A stretch of 14,751 bases of DNA. It comes from Neisseriaceae bacterium. Lineage in GTDB: Bacteria > Pseudomonadota > Gammaproteobacteria > Burkholderiales > UBA11063. The stretch is taken from NCBI GenBank assembly GCA_947470205.1, contig CANISK010000014.1:1-14751 (forward strand), read 5' to 3'. Positions 1 through 7,058 of this stretch are shown here, in pieces. Each line of letters opens with the position of its first letter. Position 1 is the stretch's first letter. The position numbers and the translations under genes are program-made. Below the pieces are notes generated by a model. It had not been told where the DNA came from and searched no databases. It saw only the letters and a list, made by a program, of their open reading frames with translations.

Positions 1-254
1 AGCCTTCTTTTAAAAAGGATATGAAAAAATACAAACACAATAACAAAGTTTTGGATGAATTAGAATATATTATATCATTATTAATTCATGAAAAACCTAT
101 ATCCGCTAAATACCGAAATCATATGTTAACTGGTAACCATGCTGGTATTATGGAAGTACACTTACGACCAGACGACTTGTTGCTATATGTTAAGGTGGAG
201 CACGAAAGCATTACTCTGACAGCTTTAGGTAGTCATGCAGAATTGTTTGGGTAA
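1..254 (+). CDS. yafQ: YafQ-family type II toxin (mRNA interferase), 5' end outside window
   Basis: This is the 3' part of a RelE/ParE-superfamily toxin of the YafQ type, a ribosome-dependent mRNA endonuclease normally held inactive by a DinJ/RelB-type antitoxin. The frame is open to the window edge. Before the first visible ATG (position 21) it reads PSFKKD, which fits the family's N-terminal F-K-x-D helix, so the true start is upstream and the ATG is internal. Numbering from that Met, equivalents of the E. coli YafQ functional residues are H34 (H50), H47 (H63), D51 (D67), H72 (H87) and F76 (F91), and the protein ends in the typical HAxLFG. Two positions differ: Trp68 is Asp (D52) and Arg83 is Ala (A68). 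The antitoxin would be expected just upstream, outside the window. The family call is firm; whether the toxin is active is uncertain. Confidence 0.88.
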   Translation, partial: PSFKKDMKKYKHNNKVLDELEYIISLLIHEKPISAKYRNHMLTGNHAGIMEVHLRPDDLLLYVKVEHESITLTALGSHAELFG

Positions 255-294
255 TATATCGCAAATTGTAAAATAAGATATGAAAATTAAGTAA

Positions 295-1083
295 TCAAGG
301 GTTACAGCTATTGGTGAAATCCTCTCCCAATATCGCGAGTTTTAAATATACATCTAAATTTGCGTCCTTGAGATGCAAAGTCTTATAATAAACATGAAGA
401 CTTTCATGCTTCACCATTTCAAATTCTTTTATAAATTGAAATTTATATCTGTATAATACATCGTGAGCAAATCTCCACGCAGTGACCTCTTCTCTAAATA
501 CAAGCCATGTATATATCGCATTTCCAGGAGTGGTTTGACGCTGATGCATTAATTGAATACCATACTGCAAAGGGGCATCATGATATCCCCTGATAAAAGA
601 TAAAAAATGTCCAAATTCATGGCCAATCACCACAATAAGTTGAATAATATCAGTATCAGTAGAATTATTTATTACATCATATACATACTTTTCTACCATA
701 CGTTGTAGACTATTGCCGTAAATAATAATCTGCGGGGGAGATTCAAGTGGCTCATACACTCCACGAAGTGGGGCAAATATACAATGATTGCCACCACCTT
801 TTGGGGATGGTCTAAATGATGCCTCTACAATATACGTTCCATGGTCTTTTGGTTTTTGAGGAATGATATCCACACCAGATTGCAATATCTCCATAAACAG
901 ATTTACCATCACTTCATAATTTAATCTCTCTGTGGGTGCGAGATCAGATGCGTCTCTTTCCGGTAAGTCAATTTCTGGGAAGTGAAATTTTTCATGAAAT
1001 GGTATTGTAATTGGTTGCTGTGGGGTGTTTGAACTAATGGCGGGGTTAATACCCGTACTAGTTATACGATCAATTTTATTCAT
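295..1083 (-). CDS. Uncharacterised HEFGH-motif (zincin-like) protein downstream of lpxH
   Basis: A 262-residue protein that I do not recognise as a named family. The key motif is H155-E-F-G-H159, the HExxH zinc-binding signature of zincin metallopeptidases, on a hydrophobic helix beginning IIQLIVVIG. About 40 residues on, R197-E-E-V-T-A-W-R-F-A206 gives E198/E199 as possible third zinc ligands. This resembles the ExxAxxFA helix of ImmA/IrrE-type gluzincins, although the rest does not look like that family. The first 50 residues are rich in Pro, Thr and Ser and look disordered. There is no signal peptide or membrane segment, so it should be cytosolic or exported by a dedicated system. The ATG lies 6 bp after the lpxH stop, so the two are probably co-transcribed. 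A role as a protease or secreted effector is inference from the motif only. Confidence 0.75.
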   Translation of the reverse strand: MNKIDRITSTGINPAISSNTPQQPITIPFHEKFHFPEIDLPERDASDLAPTERLNYEVMVNLFMEILQSGVDIIPQKPKDHGTYIVEASFRPSPKGGGNHCIFAPLRGVYEPLESPPQIIIYGNSLQRMVEKYVYDVINNSTDTDIIQLIVVIGHEFGHFLSFIRGYHDAPLQYGIQLMHQRQTTPGNAIYTWLVFREEVTAWRFAHDVLYRYKFQFIKEFEMVKHESLHVYYKTLHLKDANLDVYLKLAILGEDFTNSCNP

Positions 1084-1089
1084 AATGCT

Positions 1090-1812
1090 TTACTCGTAAT
1101 GGTGTAAGATATTAAATTCATTGTTATTATATGTAACAAATCCACCGTATGGTTTTTTTGTCCAATCTGGTATTTCAATTCGTGGCATAACATTTTTATC
1201 ACTCACAACCAAGTAATAACCAGGTCTATGAGTATGACCATGTACCACAAAATTTGCATTTGCTTTCTTTGCATATTTGTAAATTGTATCATCAACGACA
1301 TTGTAAATGTCAGGCCTACTTTCACTATAAGATCCATGTGCTTCTTTTTTTAATTTATCTTTCAGTTTTCGCCTGAAACTCAATGGAAGTTTTTTAAGTA
1401 AATATATCACTAGTTTATTTTGTAAAATTTTCTTCATTTGCTGATAGTTAACATCTAAAGTACAAAATACATCACCATGGCTAATTAAAATTTTATTATT
1501 ATCTATGTTAATTATACTACAATCTGGTAGTAATTTAATATTGGTGTCCGATGCAAATTTATCATCAATTGCAAAATCATGATTCCCTCCAATAAAGTAA
1601 ATTGGAGTATATTGAGTAAAGTCTCTTAAACAATTTATCATCATTTCAGTGAATGGGGTTTTATCGTCATTGCCAAGCCAATAATCAAAAAAATCCCCAA
1701 GGATGTATAAGGCATCAATATTACCACGCCATTTTTTCAAATAAGAAATAAATAATTGATTTCTATCTGGTGTATCTTCAGATAGATGTAAATCTGAAAT
1801 AAAAATTATCAT
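1090..1812 (-). CDS. lpxH: UDP-2,3-diacylglucosamine diphosphatase LpxH
   Basis: LpxH hydrolyses UDP-2,3-diacylglucosamine to lipid X and UMP, the fourth step of lipid A synthesis, at the inner face of the cytoplasmic membrane. At 240 residues it matches the E. coli enzyme in length. The calcineurin-like metallophosphoesterase motifs appear in order: D7-L-H9, G39-D-F-F-D43, G75-G-N-H-D79, H112-G-D114 and H191-G-H-T-H-R-P197. The segment from HGD to VNYQQ (about 112-125) also matches LpxH closely. The middle stretch (about 126-157) is rich in Lys and Leu, consistent with the membrane-contacting cap. It is the first gene of a two-gene unit transcribed away from glnS. Its presence implies that the organism makes lipid A of the beta/gammaproteobacterial type. 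Confidence 0.96.
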   Translation of the reverse strand: MIIFISDLHLSEDTPDRNQLFISYLKKWRGNIDALYILGDFFDYWLGNDDKTPFTEMMINCLRDFTQYTPIYFIGGNHDFAIDDKFASDTNIKLLPDCSIINIDNNKILISHGDVFCTLDVNYQQMKKILQNKLVIYLLKKLPLSFRRKLKDKLKKEAHGSYSESRPDIYNVVDDTIYKYAKKANANFVVHGHTHRPGYYLVVSDKNVMPRIEIPDWTKKPYGGFVTYNNNEFNILHHYE

Positions 1813-1932
1813 ATTATCTTGCGTACCTTATAATTTCATTATATTATGTTCAATAAAAAAACAACATGCTATTTTATATTATATCATGATACAATTCATA
1901 TTATTTGAAGAATTTAATATGGAAATATAATT
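1813..1932. promoter_or_regulatory. Divergent intergenic region between lpxH and glnS
   Basis: A 120-bp, very AT-rich spacer that must hold the start signals for both divergent units. A 10-bp palindrome, TATCATGATA, sits near the centre (1882-1891), and TATAAT-like hexamers occur on both strands nearby. I cannot pair any of them convincingly with a -35 box. A GGAA at 1921-1924, 8 nt before the glnS ATG, is a plausible ribosome binding site. On the other strand the best lpxH candidates are AAGA (1817-1820) and TAAGG (1826-1830). Confidence 0.35.
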
Positions 1933-3615
1933 ATGGATAACTCTCAAAATCAAACACCAGCTACAACCAATTTTATTAAAAATATTATTGAAAATGACCT
2001 ACAAACTAAAAGACACACCACCATAATCACAAGATTCCCCCCAGAGCCAAATGGTTACCTACATATAGGGCACGCCAAATCCATTTGTCTAAATTTTGGC
2101 CTTGCAAATACCTTTAATGGTACTTGTAATTTGCGTTTTGATGATACCAATCCAGAGAAAGAGACCGAAGAGTACATACAAAGCATCATGAATGATGTAT
2201 CTTGGCTTGGTTTTAAATGGCATGGAGAGGTAAAATATGCATCAGATTATTTTGATAAATTATATGAATGTGCGGAATACTTGATTTCACAATCTCGTGC
2301 CTATGTATGTGATTTATCTTTTGATGAAATGAAACTCACGCGTGGCACTTTAGTCAATGTTGGTACAAATAGCCCATATAGAAATAGAAATGCAGATGAA
2401 AACCTATTATTATTTAGAAAAATGCGCGATGGTGAATTTGAAGATGGCACAAAGACATTACGTCTTAAAATAGACATGAGTTCGCCAAATATAAATATGC
2501 GAGATCCGATAATATATAGAATCAAAAAAATCCATCACATAAGAACCGCGGATAAGTGGTGCATATACCCTATGTATGATTTTACTCACTGTATATCAGA
2601 CGCTTTGGAAAATATTACCCATTCTTGTTGTACCTTAGAATTTGCAGACCACCGACTACTTTATGATTGGATTATACACCACTTGGTAAATGATGGGATA
2701 ATATCACATACTCCAAGACAAATAGAGTTTTCAAGGTTAGAATTGCAATACACAGTCACAAGCAAACGCAAATTAAATGAATTAGTTGTAAATAATCTAG
2801 TATCAGGTTGGGATGACCCCAGAATGCCAACTATATCAGGCATGCGAAGAAGGGGGTACCCAAAAGATGGGATACATTTATTTATTAACCGCTGTGGAGT
2901 ATCTAAGTCTCCAAATATTATGGATCTCGCAGTTCTTGAGAGTTCTGTCCGCGAGGTATTGGAAGGTAACGCAAAAAGATTAATGGCGGTATTAAACCCA
3001 TTAAAAATAACATTAACCAATTTTGATGAAACTATAGGTAGTAAAAAATCTCCATTCCATTCAAAACATGAAAATATGGGAGAGCGGATGGTAGAACTCA
3101 CACGTGAAATATACATCGAACAAGATGATTTTATGGAGACGCCAATTGCAAAATGGCAACGTTTGTCTCTAGGTGGTGAAGTTCGTCTTAGGCATAGTTA
3201 CATTATCAAGTGTGATGAAATTATAAAAGATGATAACGGCAATATTATTCAGTTAAATTGCAGTATAGATAAAAACACATTGGGGAGAAATCCAGAAGAT
3301 AGAAAAGTTAAGGGGGTAATTCACTGGGTGAGTGTTACAAAAAGCATACCATGTATAGTTAGATTATATGACAGACTATTTACCAAAGCAGAGCCAGATC
3401 ACCATACATCAGATTTTAAACAATTAATAAATCCAAATTCATTAGACGAAGTCAACGCATATATAGAGCCTGCGGTAAATACACTACATCCAGAAGAGGT
3501 GGTGCAATTTGAACGCTTGGGTTATTTTGTAGCAGATAGATATGATTTTAATTTGACAAATAAGACATATATATTTAATAAAACGGTAGGCTTAAGAGAT
3601 GTATGGAAAAACTAA
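1933..3615 (+). CDS. glnS: Glutaminyl-tRNA synthetase
   Basis: GlnRS charges tRNA-Gln with glutamine in the cytosol. The 560-residue length is close to the 554 of E. coli. The class I catalytic domain (about residues 25-340) carries [15 protein letters not shown], with the HIGH motif at 44-47, followed by the GlnRS-type [12 protein letters not shown]. The KMSKS-equivalent loop is V275-T-S-K-R279, with Thr where E. coli has Met. The two-barrel anticodon-binding domain fills the C-terminal part and includes GVIHWVS. The GlnRS-specific sequences distinguish it from a non-discriminating GltX. A direct GlnRS is typical of gamma- and many betaproteobacteria and absent from most other bacteria. The start is supported by a GGAA 8 nt upstream. 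Its end overlaps the next gene by 13 nt. Confidence 0.97.
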   Translation: MDNSQNQTPATTNFIKNIIENDLQTKRHTTIITRFPPEPNGYLHIGHAKSICLNFGLANTFNGTCNLRFDDTNPEKETEEYIQSIMNDVSWLGFKWHGEVKYASDYFDKLYECAEYLISQSRAYVCDLSFDEMKLTRGTLVNVGTNSPYRNRNADENLLLFRKMRDGEFEDGTKTLRLKIDMSSPNINMRDPIIYRIKKIHHIRTADKWCIYPMYDFTHCISDALENITHSCCTLEFADHRLLYDWIIHHLVNDGIISHTPRQIEFSRLELQYTVTSKRKLNELVVNNLVSGWDDPRMPTISGMRRRGYPKDGIHLFINRCGVSKSPNIMDLAVLESSVREVLEGNAKRLMAVLNPLKITLTNFDETIGSKKSPFHSKHENMGERMVELTREIYIEQDDFMETPIAKWQRLSLGGEVRLRHSYIIKCDEIIKDDNGNIIQLNCSIDKNTLGRNPEDRKVKGVIHWVSVTKSIPCIVRLYDRLFTKAEPDHHTSDFKQLINPNSLDEVNAYIEPAVNTLHPEEVVQFERLGYFVADRYDFNLTNKTYIFNKTVGLRDVWKN

Positions 3616-4067
3616 GTTATAATTGGTGGTTATTGGGATTATTTTATATAAATATTACACATGCAGATTGTACATTTAGGGTTTTTAATTATTCTCAATA
3701 TACGCTAAGTATAGAAGCAGGTTTTTCCAATAACCAATCCAAAAAATTTTCCATTTCACCGAGTATGTCTAACTCAATAACCATCAAAGATATAAACTGC
3801 ACAAGTACCTCACCTAGTGACTTGGGGCTTGGGTATATAAAGATTATAGGGGATAAAAATAATGATAGCCAATGGCGATATGTGCCATCAAGTCACATAA
3901 TACGTGCAATTGGATCATCCGCCACAGGCAACGCATTTGTAATTGGTAAAACCAGCAATAATAACCCAATTGCATTATATAATAATTACTCAGTGACAGA
4001 TGGCATTTTTGAAGTGCAGGTGAAACCCGCCACATTTAAAGACACCAAAAACAGTGCATCTAATTAA
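3603..4067 (+). CDS. Small exported protein of unknown function, overlapping glnS
   Basis: A 154-residue protein that I do not recognise. Residues 1-21 look like a Sec signal peptide: Lys3, a hydrophobic core around WWLLGLFYI, and a probable cut after T-H-A21 to give a mature protein starting D-C. Cys22 is not at a clear lipobox (+1 would need L-x-A-C), so a soluble periplasmic or secreted protein is likelier than a lipoprotein. The mature part is rich in Ser, Asn, Ile and Tyr with alternating polar and hydrophobic residues, suggesting a beta-sandwich. Its only two cysteines, C23 and C66, could form a disulfide. The ATG lies inside the last codons of glnS in another frame, so translational coupling is likely, with AAGAG just upstream as a modest ribosome binding site. 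Confidence 0.78.
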   Translation: MEKLSYNWWLLGLFYINITHADCTFRVFNYSQYTLSIEAGFSNNQSKKFSISPSMSNSITIKDINCTSTSPSDLGLGYIKIIGDKNNDSQWRYVPSSHIIRAIGSSATGNAFVIGKTSNNNPIALYNNYSVTDGIFEVQVKPATFKDTKNSASN

Positions 4068-4123
4068 TCTATGCATCTATACTATTCGTCTTTGAAACAT
4101 GGACGTTGTTAAAAATAAAACAT

Positions 4124-4170
4124 GTAGTCCTTATGCACTAGAGCATACTACGTCATAAATTTTTTATTTT
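4124..4170 (+). terminator. Possible terminator after glnS unit
   Basis: An interrupted stem (GTAGT at 4124-4128 with ACTAC at 4147-4151, and ATGC at 4133-4136 with GCAT at 4143-4146, leaving a 4-nt bulge) is followed within about 10 nt by a T-rich run to 4170. The position 57 bp after the stop of the small exported protein suits termination of that transcript. The stem is weak and AT-rich, so this is tentative. Confidence 0.35.
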
Positions 4171-4235
4171 TGCCCAGCCCAAATTTCAAATACTGTGAGT
4201 GTATTAAATAAGCTTATTATAAATGTGTTACAAAA

Positions 4236-4281
4236 TGACACAAATTTGTCACTGTTAAAAAAAATCTAACACCTGTATAAT
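4236..4281 (+). promoter_or_regulatory. Candidate promoter and dyad upstream of the 901-residue ATPase gene
   Basis: A perfect -10 hexamer TATAAT lies at 4276-4281, 25 bp before the proposed ATG. The best -35-like hexamer, TTGTCA (4246-4251), is 24 bp away, which is too far for a standard sigma-70 promoter, so the gene may depend on an activator or the true -35 may be poor. The dyad TGAC(N8)GTCA with core ACAAATTTGT (4236-4251) overlaps that hexamer and could be an operator. Only the -10 box is strong. Confidence 0.35.
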
Positions 4282-4306
4282 AACTATCTAGAGTGTTTTC
4301 ATCCAC

Positions 4307-7012
4307 ATGCCTGGAATCAATCTAAAATCTTTTTTCAAGGTAAATTTATTATGCAAATTCAAAACAATAACAATAGCTGTATACAACACCGCCCCAAATT
4401 ATCAAGCAATAAATGGGGGGTTAGATAAATCTTCACGAAAAGATCCACTATTTATTTATAAGTATTCATCTGGGTGCAGCGTCCAAGTAATGTCATTATT
4501 AAAATTTCAGGAATCAGTTGATAAAAAAGATCATTTTACCTTTTTTGATCTTACAATGAAAATCCTTTATATATATAAAGATGGCAAAATTGAAAAATAT
4601 ACCTCTAATAAAAAGTTGGATGCATTTACCTCAAAATTAAACAATAATGAAATAATACAACACGATGAATTATCTACATTATTCGAGGGCTACACCCATT
4701 CATCTAATAGGACAACATTCACGAGAATATACAATGCGGATAAGAAAGTTCTAAAAGAAACATTGGTGATTAAAGGGGAAGAGATGGCCGCTTCTTTCGA
4801 AGATGACAGTCAACCAAAATTAACAGGTGTCGCAAATCTAGAAGAATATTGGAATTCATTAAGCAAGTCATTTGACTTCAGCGCTAGCCACATTAAAACT
4901 ACATGCATACCTGTATCTATGATGAATAAACAGGAGCTCTACGAATTAAGTAAATTACTCAATAACGATGGGTGCAGCGTCAAATTAATGTCATTATTAG
5001 AATTTCAGGAATTAACTGATAAAAAAGATCATTTTACCTTTTTTGATCCTACAATGAAAAGCCTTTATATATATAAAGATGACAAAGTTGAAACATATAC
5101 CTCTAATGAAAATTTGGATGCATTTACCTTAAAATTAAACAAGAATGAAATAATACAACACGATGAATTATCTACATTATTCAAGGGCTACACCCATAAC
5201 GATAAACTAAATGAGAATACGGACTTCTGGATGGAAGAAAGAATGATCAAGGGGGAACTAGTAAGAGATTATGTAATTGTTAACAATGGCCACAAAACAA
5301 AGATTACAGATCCGAACATTAGCTTGCTATTAAGGAGAATAGCTGTTAGATTACCTGCTTGTGAGTGGCCTTCATCATGCTCATCAGTAAGCGTGGTACC
5401 AGCAGAAATTGAATATGTGTATAGCTTACTAAACCGCAAAGAACAGTTGCGAAAAGTATACAATGTTCATGATAGATTATTAAAAGAGATAGTAACTCAA
5501 GATAATAAAGTGATACAAACTGTTGATTATATTTATGTAGATAGCGAAGGTAAACCATTGGATAACGGAGCAGTGATAAAGGCAGTTTACAATCAAAATA
5601 ACATATTAATGAAACAAATCACACTACAAGACAAGAAAAAGATAAAATCAATTTATTTTTGCGATGCTGATGGGAATTCATTGCCCGATAACGCCACTTT
5701 TCAAAAAACATACAAATATGATCAAAACAATCAATGGACATGGAAGCAGGAGAAGATTACATATTTTTATAAAACAAGTGACTATAAAAAAATAATCACT
5801 GCTATTCAAAATAATCCAAATCAACCACATCAGGTTACAGAAGTAATAGAGACAAAGGGGCAGAAATTTGAGTATCACTGGAGCGCAGAAGATTACAAGC
5901 AACATCGAAATACATTACTAATAAAGCCTTGTATTTTTGGAAAATTACCAGGAGAAAACATGAACAATACTTTGGAAAATTTTATACCAACTACAGATAC
6001 GCAGAAGAGCTTGCTACAGGCAGCCCGTGAAGTTATTGGTTTAGTTAGTGGTGCACAAAAAAATGCAACAATATTCATCATCACTGGAGCTCCAGGATGT
6101 GGTAAAACTCATATATCATCAGCAATAGCAAAAGAATTATTGCTACAGTATAAGATTTCCACTCAATTTAAAAGACAGGATGATAAGCCTAATGGTGTCA
6201 TTATAAAGCATGCAGGTATTATTATGGTAGATGACTTACAGCTTCCAGATTCAAGTGATTGCTATACTGCTGTTAAAACCAAAGACAACAAAGGGAAGAC
6301 AATCAAAACGCCCACCCTACATACTTCATTGGAATATTTATTAAAAATTTACACAGAAGCTAAAACAAATGAACAAATATTATGGGTAACTTCTAACCAT
6401 GAAAAACCAAGCACATTATTTGACAAAGATATGTGGAACAAGATTATTGCAGACTGTGAAAGCGAAGGCATTATTATTAGTCAACAACTATATAATTTTG
6501 TGGAGATGATTAAACAGGAAGCCTCTTATCTTCATGTCGAAGGACAAGAGAAAAGAAATGGTTTGGCAGATTCCATCAAAAATAATCCCAACCATTCACT
6601 TCAAAAGGTTTGCGATCAAGACGTTACACAACAATTACCCGGTGTGATTCTCTTGTCTCGCGATCAGTATAATGCGACAACAGCAGCTCTTTTGAGGGAA
6701 AATGGTGTAAAAACAATATGGTCAGCTTTTATGTCAGTAGCCAGTGGAATTAAAAAAATGTTAATACAGGTTGGGGATATAGACAAGGAGGAGAGGGGGA
6801 GGTTGTTGAATTTTGCGAGAGACGCATTTGATAATAATAAAATCTTGTTTTTAATAATAAATAAAGAATACATTAATAAAAAGTTTTGCACATGGCTCTC
6901 AGATGATACATACTTATTTAAACATATGCAAAATGCTCAACAGGGAAATGAAAGCCGCTTGGCGCACATGACCGTATGTTGTGATGACAATGGCACACTT
7001 AAGCAATTATAA
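4307..7012 (+). CDS. Large repeat-containing P-loop ATPase (AAA+ or SF3-helicase-like), unknown function
   Basis: A 901-residue protein with no family name that I recognise. Residues 56-131 and 222-297 are near-identical copies of a 76-residue domain, 166 residues apart. Residues about 385-490 hold imperfect repeats of roughly 43 residues that begin Y-N/D and continue L-x-K-x-I-T-x-Q-D, then D-x-x-G; a related YN stretch occurs at 142. The ATPase domain spans roughly 560-720: Walker A G594-A-P-G-C-G-K-T601, Walker B-like I-I-M-V-D642-D643, and a sensor-1 or SF3 motif C-like V-T-S-N697. The 180-residue C-terminus is unassigned. There is no signal peptide or membrane segment. The ATG at 4307 has no clear ribosome binding site, whereas an out-of-frame ATG at 4351 has AAGG 10 nt upstream, so the N-terminus is doubtful. 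The gene stands alone between glnS and the convergent ffh. Possible roles (effector, defence ATPase, replication-type ATPase) are guesses. Confidence 0.85.
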   Translation: MPGINLKSFFKVNLLCKFKTITIAVYNTAPNYQAINGGLDKSSRKDPLFIYKYSSGCSVQVMSLLKFQESVDKKDHFTFFDLTMKILYIYKDGKIEKYTSNKKLDAFTSKLNNNEIIQHDELSTLFEGYTHSSNRTTFTRIYNADKKVLKETLVIKGEEMAASFEDDSQPKLTGVANLEEYWNSLSKSFDFSASHIKTTCIPVSMMNKQELYELSKLLNNDGCSVKLMSLLEFQELTDKKDHFTFFDPTMKSLYIYKDDKVETYTSNENLDAFTLKLNKNEIIQHDELSTLFKGYTHNDKLNENTDFWMEERMIKGELVRDYVIVNNGHKTKITDPNISLLLRRIAVRLPACEWPSSCSSVSVVPAEIEYVYSLLNRKEQLRKVYNVHDRLLKEIVTQDNKVIQTVDYIYVDSEGKPLDNGAVIKAVYNQNNILMKQITLQDKKKIKSIYFCDADGNSLPDNATFQKTYKYDQNNQWTWKQEKITYFYKTSDYKKIITAIQNNPNQPHQVTEVIETKGQKFEYHWSAEDYKQHRNTLLIKPCIFGKLPGENMNNTLENFIPTTDTQKSLLQAAREVIGLVSGAQKNATIFIITGAPGCGKTHISSAIAKELLLQYKISTQFKRQDDKPNGVIIKHAGIIMVDDLQLPDSSDCYTAVKTKDNKGKTIKTPTLHTSLEYLLKIYTEAKTNEQILWVTSNHEKPSTLFDKDMWNKIIADCESEGIIISQQLYNFVEMIKQEASYLHVEGQEKRNGLADSIKNNPNHSLQKVCDQDVTQQLPGVILLSRDQYNATTAALLRENGVKTIWSAFMSVASGIKKMLIQVGDIDKEERGRLLNFARDAFDNNKILFLIINKEYINKKFCTWLSDDTYLFKHMQNAQQGNESRLAHMTVCCDDNGTLKQL
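4471..4699 (+). repeat. Internal duplication copy 1 in the ATPase gene
   Basis: This is the first of two directly repeated 229-bp segments, coding residues 56-131 (GCSVQVMSLL to EGYTH). It aligns without gaps to 4969-5197, offset by 498 bp, with 16 base mismatches counted by eye (about 93% identity). Similarity starts and stops abruptly at both ends. Confidence 0.95.
4969..5197 (+). repeat. Internal duplication copy 2 in the ATPase gene
   Basis: This second copy codes residues 222-297 (GCSVKLMSLL to KGYTH). Of 76 codons, 61 are identical to copy 1 and 15 differ. Every one of the 15 changes the amino acid, and no silent difference was found. The stretches DKKDHFTFFD and NEIIQHDELSTLF are invariant. 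Confidence 0.95.
5459..5740 (+). repeat. Degenerate repeats of about 43 codons in the ATPase gene
   Basis: Protein-level repeats start at Y385-N, Y428-N and Y471-D, spaced 43 residues. The shared pattern is YN(x)4-LxK-x-ITxQD-x-K-x-I, then a D-x-x-G turn, L-x-D-N and a return to a Y-N/D-Q-N-N-like start, with small indels. The pattern suggests a beta-hairpin repeat array like those of YD/RHS-type or other binding repeats. I cannot assign a specific family. Confidence 0.6.
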
Positions 7013-7030
7013 CGAGAATGGATTACTTGT

Positions 7031-7058
7031 GTGCATGGATAAAAATTAATCTATGCAC
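7031..7058. terminator. Hairpin between convergent ATPase gene and ffh
   Basis: A 10-bp stem, GTGCATGGAT (7031-7040) with ATCTATGCAC (7049-7058), has one G-T wobble and an 8-nt loop. The right arm contains the ffh stop codon, and the left arm begins 18 bp after the ATPase gene stop. Neither strand shows a T-run directly after the stem, so if it ends transcription it is not a textbook intrinsic terminator. It could equally protect 3' ends of both mRNAs. Confidence 0.45.

Noticed and set aside
21..23. ATG at 21 as the start of the YafQ-like toxin
   Set aside because: The upstream frame is open to the window edge and encodes the expected FKKD helix, so this Met is internal.
2661..3116. 151-codon open frame on the minus strand inside glnS
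   Set aside because: It lies wholly antisense to well-conserved GlnRS sequence and its translation resembles no domain.
5346..5558. Hydrophobic open frame on the minus strand inside the ATPase gene
   Set aside because: It lies opposite a continuous 901-codon frame, overlaps other antisense frames and has no ribosome binding site.
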